64,000 nucleotides of DNA, taken from Ligaoa zhengdingensis. Lineage in GTDB: Bacteria > Bacillota > Clostridia > Oscillospirales > Ruminococcaceae. The DNA is taken from NCBI RefSeq assembly GCF_014384885.1, contig NZ_JACRST010000002.1:124001-188000 (forward strand), read 5' to 3'. Within the stretch, counting starts at the first letter, position 1, and each line of letters starts with the position of its first letter. This document shows positions 38,218 to 45,536 of the stretch, piece after piece. A program made the translations under genes and the position numbers. Below the pieces are notes generated by a model. That model saw only the letters and a list, made by a program, of their open reading frames with translations, was not told the DNA's origin and did not search any database.

Positions 38218-38985
38218 TTACAGGTAATTGACCGCGATGATCGCCACACCCAGCACCGTCAGCACCACACCGGTGGCGCGGTTGAGCACGACAGGATTCG
38301 CCTTGTTGGCAAATTTGGCGGCGATGCGCGCCCACAAGAGCGTGGAGAGAACACAAAAAATCAGGACCGACCAGTCGGGGGCGCCGCCGATGGCGAAGTG
38401 GCTGACCGCGCCGGTCAAGGCGGTAAAGGTCATGATAAACACGCTGGTGCCCACCGCCGTTTTAAGCTCATAGCCGAGCACACTGGTGAGGATCAGGAGC
38501 ATCATCATGCCGCCGCCTGCGCCCACGAAGCCGCAGATAAAGCCGATCAGAATGCCGCAGAGCACCGACTGCACCGCGCGCTTTTTAAAGCTGACCCCGG
38601 CCATCGAATCCTTGGTGGTCAAAACGGGGCGCACGATGAACTTGATGCCGAGCAACAGGGTCATAAACACCGAAAATCCACCCATCGCACCGTTAGGGAG
38701 CAGGCTGGACACCCAGCTTCCCACCAGGGTGAATCCCAAAACCGTAAACATCATAATCAAGCCGTTTTTGATGTCCAGATTCTTGTTTTTGCCGTAGGTA
38801 TACGCGCTGACCGCGCTGGCGAGCACGTCGCTGGCCAGCGCGATGCCCACCGCCTCATAGGCGGGCAGATGCAAAAAGGTGATCAGCATGGGGCTGATCA
38901 CCGCTGCGGCGCTCATCCCGGCGAACCCGGTCCCCAAGCCCGCCCCGATTCCAGCGATAAAACAGATCAAAAATTCATAAGGCAT
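38218..38985 (-). CDS. TauE/SafE (TSUP) family permease
   Basis: 255 aa from ATG 38985 (SD AGGAGG). About eight hydrophobic helices with the family hallmarks: N-terminal GIGAGLGTGFAGMSAAAVISPML and internal repeat ICGFVGAGGGMMMLLILTSVLGYELKTAVGTS. Members export or import sulfite, sulfonates or other organosulfur anions. It is cotranscribed with, and its start overlaps by 11 nt, the MarR gene upstream. On an island built around cysteine-derived sulfur, export of excess sulfite or related compounds is a plausible role, but that link is inference; the pair may simply be passenger cargo. Confidence 0.82.
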   Translation of the reverse strand: MPYEFLICFIAGIGAGLGTGFAGMSAAAVISPMLITFLHLPAYEAVGIALASDVLASAVSAYTYGKNKNLDIKNGLIMMFTVLGFTLVGSWVSSLLPNGAMGGFSVFMTLLLGIKFIVRPVLTTKDSMAGVSFKKRAVQSVLCGILIGFICGFVGAGGGMMMLLILTSVLGYELKTAVGTSVFIMTFTALTGAVSHFAIGGAPDWSVLIFCVLSTLLWARIAAKFANKANPVVLNRATGVVLTVLGVAIIAVNYL

Positions 38986-39424
38986 TTCCCATTCCTCCTG
39001 TGAGAGCCGCGCGGACGTTCTCCGCGATTCGGCCGAATCTGACCCCCATCTCCTTGATTTCCTCGGGCCGAAAACCCGCAAATGCGCTCGCAACGAACCG
39101 ACTCTGCGCCTCCTGCCCGCAGGCGAGAAGCTCCCGCGCCGCCGGGCAGATTCGGAGATGGACGGTTTTATGGTTTCCCTGCTGGAAGGACGGCTCCAAA
39201 TATCCCCGCGCGATCAGCGAATTCACCGATGTGGACACGTGCGATTTGGTCAGCCGCCGCCGCTCCACGATGTCCTTGGCTGTGTCGTAGGGCGGATTGT
39301 TGGCGAGGAACAGCAGGACATCCAGCTCCATGCGTGCCACCCCGAACTGCTCGCAGACCGGCTGCATACTCTGATCGTACAGGCGCTTTGAAAGGGAGAG
39401 GAGATTCCAAAACTCCATATACAC
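38975..39424 (-). CDS. MarR-family transcriptional regulator
   Basis: 149 aa winged-helix protein. N-terminal dimerisation helix (FWNLLSLSKRLYDQSM), recognition region DTAKDIVERRRLTKSHVSTSVNSLIARGYLE, wing with HKTVHLRICPAARELL. The single Cys residues near the N-terminus (VCEQFG) and in ICPAA might sense a thiol-reactive ligand. It overlaps the TauE/SafE gene and has a strong promoter with a palindrome just downstream of the -10, so it probably represses its own operon. It is the last gene before the right attachment site. Confidence 0.85.
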   Translation of the reverse strand: MYMEFWNLLSLSKRLYDQSMQPVCEQFGVARMELDVLLFLANNPPYDTAKDIVERRRLTKSHVSTSVNSLIARGYLEPSFQQGNHKTVHLRICPAARELLACGQEAQSRFVASAFAGFRPEEIKEMGVRFGRIAENVRAALTGGMGNAL

Positions 39425-39444
39425 GACCTTTTCACCTCTATATT

Positions 39445-39458
39445 GTTCTATTTAGAAC
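39445..39458 (-). promoter_or_regulatory. Candidate MarR operator
   Basis: GTTCTA-AA-TAGAAC, a perfect 6-bp dyad just after the -10 box of the marR promoter. Confidence 0.6.
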
Positions 39459-39466
39459 TATATAGG

Positions 39467-39494
39467 ATTATAGCACCTCTTCGCAAATTGTCAA
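39467..39494 (-). promoter_or_regulatory. marR-tauE promoter
   Basis: Minus strand TTGACA, 16 nt, TATAAT: both boxes match consensus. Confidence 0.75.
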
Positions 39495-39598
39495 GGGTCC
39501 CTCTGCAAACCGGATGCAAAAAAGAAAGCGGCACCCCGGCCGCAGTATAGGACACCATCCCCCTTCCAGTTTTCCAATCATCAGGTAAATGTCTTCTG

Positions 39599-40942
39599 TC
39601 ACCTCGGAAGGATCAAAAATGCCCTGCCGGCGACCAAGCACATGGTTAGTGCCTGTTTACCACATGCGCGGCATTTTTTGAAGCCCCGGTCCAGGTTAAA
39701 CGCCACGCGCGGCAGATAACCCGCGTCCTCCAGCAGGGTGAACAGCGGAAAGAAGATCGCCATGGGCGGCAGCATCACCGCGACCACCCAGGCGAGCACG
39801 CGGTAGACACCCAACACGAGCGCCCCGTGCAGCCACTCCGGTGCATTCAGCGCGGTAAACAGGTCAGTGAGCCGGTCCTGGACCCAGAACAGGCCGTCGG
39901 ACAAAAGCTGGGACGGGTAGTTCGCCCCAGTGATGGTCAACCAGAAGATACCGGCCAACAGCAGCAGCATCACCGGAATCCCGGTCCACTTGCTGGTGAG
40001 CAGGTAGTCGATCTTGCGGTCGCGCTCGTTGTAGGCGCGATCCTCGAAGAACACCGCGTCAGCGCACACGCTCTCGGCGCCCAGCACCAGGCAGGACACC
40101 ACGCTGTCCCGCAGATGTTCCTCGTCCAGGCCCTCCCCGGCCAGATACCGGCGCGCCGTCTCCACCGCCTGCGCCACCTCGTCGTCCTCGAACGGGTCGG
40201 CGCCCAGGAAATCGGTGAGCGACTGCACCAGCGAGGGATCGGCATCGATCAGCTTGAGCGCTGCCCATCGCGTATTGATCCGGTCCCCGATCCGCCCCTG
40301 TAAAACCGGTTCCACCATGCCGATGGCTGCCTCGATGTAGGAATTGTAGCGGACTTTCATCGGAGCGGCCGCCTGTTTCCCATCCGCCACCCGCTCGACG
40401 CACTCCATCAGTTCATCCAGTCCCCGGCGGCTGCGGGCGCTCGTCCCGACCACCGGAACCCCCAGATTCTGCGAGAGCTGCTCGAAGTCGATGCGGATAT
40501 GCTTCTTCGCGGCCTCATCCATCAGGTTGACGCAGACCACCACGTTCGGGGTGATCTCGATGGTTTGCAGTACCAGGTTCATATTGCGCTCCAGGCAGGT
40601 GGCGTCGCACACCACCACCACCGCATCCGGGTTGCCGAAGCAGATGAAGTCGCGCGCGACCTCCTCTTCGGCCGAATGTGCCAACAGCGAATAGGTGCCG
40701 GGGATATCCACCATCACATATCCCCGGCCGTTATGTAGATAGCGCCCCTGCGCGTTTGTGACGGTCTTACCCGGCCAGTTGCCAGTGTGCTGCTTGAGGC
40801 CGGTCAACTCATTGAATACCGTGGATTTTCCCACGTTGGGGTTGCCGGCCAGTGCAATCACCCGGTCGCCCGGGTCCTCCTTGCGGATCACCAGCCCATT
40901 GTCCACGGCCCCAAGCCCCGTTGATTCTGCCGTTAAACCCAT
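39599..40942 (-). pseudogene. feoB: FeoB, N-terminal half, truncated by the element
   Basis: 447 codons. ATG 40942 is preferred over ATG 40948, which lies only 1 nt after the AAGGAG. The GTPase domain is intact (GNPNVGKST, DIPGTYSL, NLMDEA), followed by the helical linker and the first TM helices (LFTLLEDAGYLPRVAFNLDRGFKKCRACGKQALTMC). After this Cys, at the right attachment site, the frame runs for 12 element-derived codons (LVAGRAFLILPR) and stops. The missing half is at 18971-19813. The product would keep GTPase function but lack most of the transport channel. It lies about 100 nt downstream of feoA. Confidence 0.93.
39638..39644. repeat. Attachment site, right boundary of the element (core GCACATG)
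   Basis: Direct repeat of 19814-19820; the minus-strand context is CTAACCATGTGCTTGG. The feoB homology ends exactly here. Confidence 0.8.
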
Positions 40943-40994
40943 GATCATTCTCCTTCTGTTTCAAATTTTAGATGCGATCGATCGGCAAAACATG

Positions 40995-41045
40995 CCACCC
41001 GCCCCTTCCCGTCGAGTTCTCGGCCGGAAAAGGCGGGCGGCACAC
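40995..41045 (-). other. Hairpin between feoA and feoB
   Basis: On the minus strand GCCGCCCGCC pairs with GGCGGGTGGC (one mismatch) around a loop of roughly 28 nt, followed by ATGTTTTG. It may attenuate feoB relative to feoA. Confidence 0.35.
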
Positions 41046-41049
41046 CGCC

Positions 41050-41286
41050 TCAGAGCGATACGAGGATCTGTGAGGAATCCTCCGAACGCAGCGCGATCAC
41101 CGCACCGCGGATTAAGTAGGCGACCGGGTCCCCCGCGGGGCTCCTTTGTAGGCAGCGCACGTCGGTCCCCTCTATGAGGCCGATATCCTGCAGGCGGCGG
41201 CGCATACTCCCTGTGGATTGCAGAGAATGCACCTTTGCGGTCTTTCCTTCCGGAACTCTATATAAAGTTATGGTGTTTTCGTTCAT
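41050..41286 (-). CDS. feoA: FeoA, ferrous-iron transport accessory protein
   Basis: 78 aa SH3-like protein (ITLYRVPEGKTAKVHSL, MRRRLQDIGLIEGTDVRCL, DPVAYLIRGAVIALRSED), the normal FeoA length and pattern. ATG 41286 is chosen since AGGAG lies 9 nt upstream; ATG 41292 is too near the SD. FeoA acts with FeoB at the membrane. The downstream feoB is broken by the island, so feoA is intact but without a functional partner at this locus unless the element excises. Confidence 0.9.
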   Translation of the reverse strand: MNENTITLYRVPEGKTAKVHSLQSTGSMRRRLQDIGLIEGTDVRCLQRSPAGDPVAYLIRGAVIALRSEDSSQILVSL

Positions 41287-41393
41287 AATCATTGACTCCT
41301 GTTAATATTTTAGGAATGGGCAAATTTGTTTCCCTGTACTAATTTATTCGGATGCGGCACGGCGCGCTACAACTTTTTAGGAGGTGAGAGCGG

Positions 41394-41810
41394 ATGGAGG
41401 AGAGCGAATTCCGAACGCTCAAGGGCTACCGGCTCAAAAACAACCGCGCTGTCACCGACGCGATGGAGGATTACCTCGAAATGATCTGTCGCTGTGAAAA
41501 GCAGGATGGCTATGCGCGTGTCAACCACATCGCGGCTGCGCTGGGGGTCAAGCCGTCCTCGGCGTCCAAGATGGTGGCCAATCTGAAGGAACTCGGCTAC
41601 GTGGATTCCCAGCGGTACGGCATGGTGAAGCTGACCCCAAAGGGATGGGAACTGGGGGAATACCTGCTTTATCGCCACGATGTGCTTCACCGCTTTTTGT
41701 GTCTGCTCAACCACACCGACGACGAGATCGAGCAGGTAGAGCAGATCGAGCATTTCTTTGATGAAAAGACCATTGAGAACCTGGAACGCCTGCTGCAAAG
41801 GCTGGCTTGA
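41394..41810 (+). CDS. DtxR/MntR-family metal-dependent regulator
   Basis: 138 aa, winged helix at residues 20-75 (TDAMEDYLEMICRC, ARVNHIAAALGVKPSSASKMVANLKELGYV) and a short metal-binding/dimerisation part (GEYLLYRHDVLHRFLCLL, HFFDEKTIENLERL); no SH3-like third domain, so MntR-like in size. SD GGAGGTGA. It is divergent from feoA, which places it to repress feoAB in response to Fe2+ or Mn2+. The 107-bp intergenic region holds TTTAGGAAT...CTGTACTAA elements that could form its box, but I do not see a clean dyad. Confidence 0.85.
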   Translation: MEESEFRTLKGYRLKNNRAVTDAMEDYLEMICRCEKQDGYARVNHIAAALGVKPSSASKMVANLKELGYVDSQRYGMVKLTPKGWELGEYLLYRHDVLHRFLCLLNHTDDEIEQVEQIEHFFDEKTIENLERLLQRLA

Positions 41811-41826
41811 TTCCCGACGGGCAAAA

Positions 41827-41964
41827 AAGGCTTCCCCGATACCAGGTGTCCGTAAAACAGTATTGCGCCGAGAAGCCGAAAACCAAATGGAATGGGTGCG
41901 GCAGATGAACGCTTGCAAGGCACAGGCAGAAGCGATTGTGATATTTGAGCTGATTTATGATTGA
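41827..41964 (+). pseudogene. TnpV remnant (C-terminal fragment)
   Basis: The last about 29 codons (AENQMEWVRQMNACKAQAEA...IFELIYD) match my recollection of the conserved C-terminus of TnpV, a small protein of Tn4451-like elements. The N-terminal two thirds are gone and no start or SD exists. It marks an older mobile-element event just right of the feo locus. Confidence 0.6.
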
Positions 41965-41971
41965 TACAGAG

Positions 41972-42002
41972 AACACCTGGGCTCAAAATGCTCGGGTGTT
42001 TT
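41972..42002 (+). terminator. Weak terminator-like hairpin
   Basis: AACACC...GGTGTT with internal pairs and a T-rich end (TTTT). It could end the DtxR transcript or be part of the relic. Confidence 0.4.
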
Positions 42003-42082
42003 CGTACAGGCGGTAGATTCCTTCATATTTTTCTGATATACTTATGAATAAACAACCGAAATTTGGTGGAGGTACAGGGCGC

Positions 42083-42250
42083 ATGAAAAAGTTTAGAACT
42101 GTAGTATCTATTATCACTATGGTCATTGCAGGAGTTATCGGTTTTTTCATTGGAGCAACTATGAATGAGGCAATGAGTGGAGCTATTTTGTTCTCAATGA
42201 TTGCTGGAATTGCTTGTGTTGTTTTCACAATAGATAACCGTGCGGAATAG
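42083..42250 (+). CDS. Small two-helix membrane protein
   Basis: 55 aa from ATG 42083 (MKKFRTVV), with GGAGG 10 nt upstream; ATG 42044 is in frame but precedes that SD. Two hydrophobic helices (VSIITMVIAGVIGFFIGA and AILFSMIAGIACVVFTI) with a short loop between and a charged tail. No family recognised. It lies in the patch of mobile-element debris, and its AT-rich composition is unlike its neighbours, so it may be foreign. Confidence 0.5.
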   Translation: MKKFRTVVSIITMVIAGVIGFFIGATMNEAMSGAILFSMIAGIACVVFTIDNRAE

Positions 42251-42522
42251 AATACTTTCCGGTTTGGAGGGACTGAAAAAATCCCTTTAGGAACTAAAGG
42301 GTGCACTTCTATACTCTCCTATCGGGAGTATCGTGCGTCCTGCGGAGCTTCATTTTCCGTCAGCAGAAAGAAACTGACAGGCCTCGAATGTTTCACTTTG
42401 TTCCGTCAAGGTGGCTGCACTCCCTTGCGCCGCTAATGCGGCTATCCCCTGTGGACTTGCTGTCCGCAAACGGTTTGACAAACCGTTCGCCGCCAGCAAG
42501 GTTTCATTATGAATATAAATAA
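42251..42522. other. Hairpin-rich non-coding debris
   Basis: No credible gene. Stem-loops: CCCTTTAG-GAA-CTAAAGGG (about 42282-42301), ATACTC...GAGTAT (about 42310-42330), CCGCTAATGCGG (about 42430), AAACGGTTTGACAAACCGTT (about 42469-42488). It follows the TnpV remnant and probably belongs to the same decayed element. Confidence 0.45.
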
Positions 42523-42555
42523 ACCCTCCGTATGCTTTCAGTACATACGGAGGGT
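42523..42555 (-). terminator. Terminator after the uracil-DNA glycosylase gene
   Basis: 12-bp perfect stem ACCCTCCGTATG / CATACGGAGGGT, 9-nt loop, followed on the minus strand by TTATTTATATT. Confidence 0.75.
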
Positions 42556-42609
42556 CAACTGTTTTATGAACCCCTCTCTATGCGCGGGGAAGCCTTTTTT
42601 TGCTGCGGT

Positions 42610-43185
42610 TTATTCAAAAATTTCCGGACAGAGCTCGAGGGCTTTCTCTTTGAGGGATAGAAAATCCTCCAATCCTGCCGGTTTGCTGGCGGGGGTGCGC
42701 AGCAGCGCGGCGGGGTGGAAGGTACCCATCATGAGGACGCCGTTTTTCTCAAACCAGACGCCGTGTTCCTTGGTCACCTTGAAGTTGGGGCTGATGAGCC
42801 GGATCGCGCTGATCCTCCCCAAGCAGACGATGATGCGCGGGCGCAGCAGGGCCACCTGGTTGCGCAGGTAACCGATGCAGGCCTCGCTCTCCTCCGGCTT
42901 GGGGTCGCGGTTCTGGGGCGGGCGGCATTTGACCATGTTTGCGATGTAGACGTTTTTCTGCCGCGACAGATCCACCGCCTTGAGCATCTTATCCAGCAAT
43001 TGGCCGCCCCTGCCCACAAACGGCTCTCCCTGCAGGTCCTCGTTCTCGCCCGGACCCTCGCCGATCAGCATAATCTTCGCATCCTGCGGGCCTGTACCGA
43101 ACACCACGTTGGTGCGCGTCCGGCACAAGTTGCACTTTTCACACTGCATCGCCTGCGCGCGCAGCTCCTCCCAGGAGTTTACCAT
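42610..43185 (-). CDS. Family 4 (Fe-S) uracil-DNA glycosylase
   Basis: 191 aa. Removes uracil from DNA in base-excision repair. Fe-S cysteines: CEKCNLC near the N-terminus, KCRPPQNRDP and C in the middle (EACIGYL); active-site motif GEGPGENEDLQGEPFVG and the C-terminal HPAALLR. All are typical of the UdgA/family-4 group. Single gene with its own terminator. No anomalies. Confidence 0.92.
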   Translation of the reverse strand: MVNSWEELRAQAMQCEKCNLCRTRTNVVFGTGPQDAKIMLIGEGPGENEDLQGEPFVGRGGQLLDKMLKAVDLSRQKNVYIANMVKCRPPQNRDPKPEESEACIGYLRNQVALLRPRIIVCLGRISAIRLISPNFKVTKEHGVWFEKNGVLMMGTFHPAALLRTPASKPAGLEDFLSLKEKALELCPEIFE

Positions 43186-43280
43186 CGTCGATCACTTCCC
43201 TCTTTCTACATTCTGTATTTGATTATATCATAAATCGCAGCAAAAGCGACAAGTTTTCCGCCAAAAGCGTCCGGATGCCC

Positions 43281-43309
43281 TTGCGGTGGGGGGATTCTTT
43301 TTGTATAAT
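43281..43309 (+). promoter_or_regulatory. pduL promoter
   Basis: TTGCGG, 17 nt, TATAAT; transcript start about 90 nt before the ATG at 43409. Confidence 0.65.
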
Positions 43310-43408
43310 AATGGACAGAGCTTCGGGTGCGCCGTCCGGCGCGCTCTGGGACTTTTTCCCCGGCGGGATTCGATCCCGCGCAAAATGATGGTATGGAGGT
43401 ACAAACCG

Positions 43409-43984
43409 ATGGCAAAAAAAATTCTGATTGAAACCTCCGCCCGCCACGTGCATGTGACGGAAGCGGATCTTGAAACTCTGTTCGGCAAGGGCTACAAGCT
43501 GACCCCGAAAAAGGATCTCTCTCAGCCCGGACAGTTTGCATGTGAGGAGCGCGTGGACGTGGTCGGCCCCAAAAAGACGATCCCCCGCGTCTCGATCCTC
43601 GGCCCCACCCGTTCGGCCACTCAGATCGAGGTTTCCTTCACCGACGCGAGAACGCTCGGCCTCAATCCGCCGGTGCGCGAGTCCGGCAACATCGCGGGTT
43701 CGGCCGGCTGCAAGCTGGTCGGCCCCTGCGGCGAAGTGGAGCTCTCCGAGGGCGTCATCGTCGCTCAGCGGCACATCCATCTCACGCCCGAGGCTGCCGC
43801 TGAGTTCGGCGTGAGCGACAAACAGATCGTGTCGGTTAAATGCGCCGGCACCGGCCGCGAATTGGTCTTCGGCGACGTGGTCTGCCGTGTCTCGCCCTCC
43901 TACAGCCCGGCGATGCACATCGACACCGACGAAGCCAATGCAGCCGCTGCGTTCGGCGAGTTCTACGGCGAAATTCTCGACTGA
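43409..43984 (+). CDS. pduL: Phosphate propanoyl/acetyltransferase PduL
   Basis: 191 aa from ATG 43409 (SD GGAGGT). PduL interconverts acyl-CoA and acyl-phosphate. The two PduL repeats with metal-binding His are visible: SARHVHVTEADLETLFG in the first, AQRHIHLTPEAAAEFG in the second, and HIDTDEANAA near the end. No encapsulation peptide before ARHVH and no microcompartment genes nearby, so it is likely a cytoplasmic phosphotransacetylase for acetate formation. Stand-alone gene between its promoter and a strong terminator. Confidence 0.92.
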   Translation: MAKKILIETSARHVHVTEADLETLFGKGYKLTPKKDLSQPGQFACEERVDVVGPKKTIPRVSILGPTRSATQIEVSFTDARTLGLNPPVRESGNIAGSAGCKLVGPCGEVELSEGVIVAQRHIHLTPEAAAEFGVSDKQIVSVKCAGTGRELVFGDVVCRVSPSYSPAMHIDTDEANAAAAFGEFYGEILD

Positions 43985-44000
43985 TCGACCACGAAAAAAA

Positions 44001-44038
44001 GGGCCGGGCCGGATGGAAAAATCCATCCGGCCCGGCCC
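44001..44038. terminator. Bidirectional terminator
   Basis: 17-bp perfect stem (GGGCCGGGCCGGATGGA and complement), 4-nt loop, A-run before and T-run after; serves pduL and the small minus-strand gene opposite. Confidence 0.92.
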
Positions 44039-44058
44039 TTTTGTATCCGCCCAAGCGC

Positions 44059-44268
44059 TTATTTTTGTTTCTTTTTGTTCTTTTTGCCGCCGAGCACCAC
44101 CAGGATGATGACCAACAGCAGTGCGCCGCCGCCGATACCAAGCACCAACGGCAGGTTGGAATTGTCGCCCGTATCCGGGTTGAGCGCAAACACGTGAACC
44201 GATGTTGTCAGCAGGGTGGCCATCGCAACTGAAAGCGACGCTGATATTTTTTTCCATCTATTTTTCAT
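44059..44268 (-). CDS. Tiny surface protein: signal peptide plus NPDTG sorting-like tail
   Basis: 69 aa. An N-terminal signal peptide (MKNRWKKISASLSVAMATLL..., likely cleavage after VFA) is followed at once by LNPDTGDNSN, a TM helix (LPLVLGIGGGALLLVIILVVL) and a basic tail GGKKNKKKQK. This is the layout of a sortase sorting signal of the NPxTG type with almost no mature domain. A consensus promoter stands upstream. No sortase is in the window. It may be a membrane-bound peptide instead. Confidence 0.7.
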   Translation of the reverse strand: MKNRWKKISASLSVAMATLLTTSVHVFALNPDTGDNSNLPLVLGIGGGALLLVIILVVLGGKKNKKKQK

Positions 44269-44337
44269 GAAACGATACTCCCTCTTTCATAAGATCCCCT
44301 GATCCATCATGGAACATCTCTGCCCTGTTACTTCATT

Positions 44338-44366
44338 ATTATAGGTACCTTATTTTCGACTGTCAA
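44338..44366 (-). promoter_or_regulatory. Consensus promoter of the 69-aa surface protein
   Basis: Minus strand TTGACA, 17 nt, TATAAT: perfect in both boxes and spacing, predicting high expression. Confidence 0.85.
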
Positions 44367-44489
44367 GCGCGCGCCATTTAATTTCAAAATTGTACATAAT
44401 TGATTCAAAATTACAAAAATTAGTGAATAGGCATTTTCATTGGCAGGGGTCGATCGGTTCGATCACAGTAATTGAGGTGGGGGATTCCA

Positions 44490-45041
44490 ATGATAAATTT
44501 GATCGTACTGGGCAATTCGGACGGCAGCGCGCTGGCCGACGCCATCTACCAGATTCTGCGGCCGTCCTTTCAGGTGGCCTACATCCGGGAGGGTGGAAAG
44601 GTCAGCGGCTGCGCTGAAAGCCCGGATTTTTTGCTGCTGGAATGCGACCGCATCCACACCGGAAACGGCGCGCACAGTATTATTTTGTGCAAAAGCCGCT
44701 TCGCCATCCCCTTTGACCGCTGCGCGGTGAGCGAGGACGGCGCGGTGGGTGTGCTGCAAACCGAAAACCGCAATGCAGCCGAGATGATGAGCCGCTGGGG
44801 AATCCCCGCTGTCTCCTGCGGCATGTCGGTCACCGATACCGTCACCCTCTCCAGCATCGATGCGGACAGCGCCACCGTCTGCCTCCAGCGCAATATCCCC
44901 ACATTGGACGGCGGCAGCATCGAACCGTTCGAGATTCCGCTGCGCCTTTCCCGTCCGCTTGACCGCTACGCGCTGATGTGCACGGTCTCCCTACTGCTGA
45001 TCTCCGGCAACGCCTCCAAGCTGGACGGCCTCTCGTGGTAA
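44490..45041 (+). CDS. Conserved hypothetical cytoplasmic protein
   Basis: 183 aa from ATG 44490 (GAGGTGGGGG SD). It begins MINLIVLGNSDGSALADAIYQIL and has alternating strand/helix character (FLLLECDRI, SIILCKSRFAIPF, AAEMMSRWGIPAVSCGMSVTDTVTLSSI), suggesting an alpha/beta fold. I do not recognise the family. It is followed by a spore gene with its own sigma-G-like promoter, so the two need not be linked. Confidence 0.6.
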   Translation: MINLIVLGNSDGSALADAIYQILRPSFQVAYIREGGKVSGCAESPDFLLLECDRIHTGNGAHSIILCKSRFAIPFDRCAVSEDGAVGVLQTENRNAAEMMSRWGIPAVSCGMSVTDTVTLSSIDADSATVCLQRNIPTLDGGSIEPFEIPLRLSRPLDRYALMCTVSLLLISGNASKLDGLSW

Positions 45042-45097
45042 AATGAATTTTTTGTCGATTCCCGGTTTATTGTAGAATTTCTGAATGAATTTACCAA

Positions 45098-45126
45098 GTA
45101 TTTATTCTTTGGATGCGCCCATACTA
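45098..45126 (+). promoter_or_regulatory. Sigma-G-like promoter of the SASP gene
   Basis: GTATT, 17 nt, CATACTA; the -10 equals the B. subtilis sigma-G consensus. The ATG is 60 nt downstream. Confidence 0.6.
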
Positions 45127-45185
45127 TTACCACAAACGCAACAGCAAAAGAAAAAACCTTGAAAAAATTAAGGAGTGTAAACATT

Positions 45186-45392
45186 ATGTCTAACAACAGT
45201 AATTCTAGCAACAACCTTGTTGTGCCTCAGGCCAGAGAAGCGATGGATAAATTCAAGATGGAAGCTGCCAACGAAGTAGGCGTCAACCTGAAACAGGGTT
45301 ACAACGGCGACCTGACCTCCCGCGAGGCCGGTTCTGTCGGCGGCCAGATGGTCAAAAAGATGATCGAGGCTTATGAGAACTCGATGAAATAA
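45186..45392 (+). CDS. Alpha/beta-type small acid-soluble spore protein
   Basis: 68 aa from ATG 45186 (SD AAGGAG). These proteins coat and protect spore DNA. Seen: LVVPQAREAMDKFKMEAANEVG with the germination-protease cleavage pattern (K-x-E-x-A-x-E) and the C-terminal GDLTSREAGSVGGQMVKKMI block. Direct evidence that the organism forms endospores. Own promoter and terminator. Confidence 0.95.
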   Translation: MSNNSNSSNNLVVPQAREAMDKFKMEAANEVGVNLKQGYNGDLTSREAGSVGGQMVKKMIEAYENSMK

Positions 45393-45407
45393 GTCCTTTT
45401 CAGCAAC

Positions 45408-45437
45408 AAGGCAGGGGTGCAACTGCACCTCTGCCTT
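45408..45437 (+). terminator. Terminator after the SASP gene
   Basis: Stem AAGGCAGGGGTGCA / TGCACCTCTGCCTT (one G-T pair) followed by TTTTC. Confidence 0.8.
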
Positions 45438-45536
45438 TTCTTATTTATCTATGATAGCCAGCGTTGCAGCCATCGGCCCAACGCCTGAAGCGCTGTCTCT
45501 GCAAAGCCGCCTTGCTTCCGCGTAGGAAGGCGCGGC

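Larger units (their letters stand above)
19816..39640. mobile_element. 19.8 kb integrated element inside feoB carrying a phosphorothioation defence system
   Basis: Boundaries follow from the split feoB gene and the direct repeat GCACATG. Contents from left to right: sspH, sspG, sspF, sspA, sspC, sspB, sspD (all minus), a 51-codon ORF and a large serine recombinase (plus), a TauE/SafE permease and a MarR regulator (minus). No conjugation, replication or phage structural genes are present, so it is a genomic island that can at most excise and integrate by its own recombinase and would need help for transfer. The joined ends would form an attP with imperfect inverted arms (GGCGCCCA and TTGGTCGCC) around the core. 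Base composition is close to the host's. Confidence 0.88.

Noticed and set aside
19816..39640. Prophage or conjugative transposon
   Set aside because: No structural, packaging, replication, relaxase or type IV secretion genes are in the element.
41290..41393. Clean DtxR box between feoA and the regulator
   Set aside because: TTAG/CTAA half-sites exist but the spacing is uneven; not strong enough to list as an operator.
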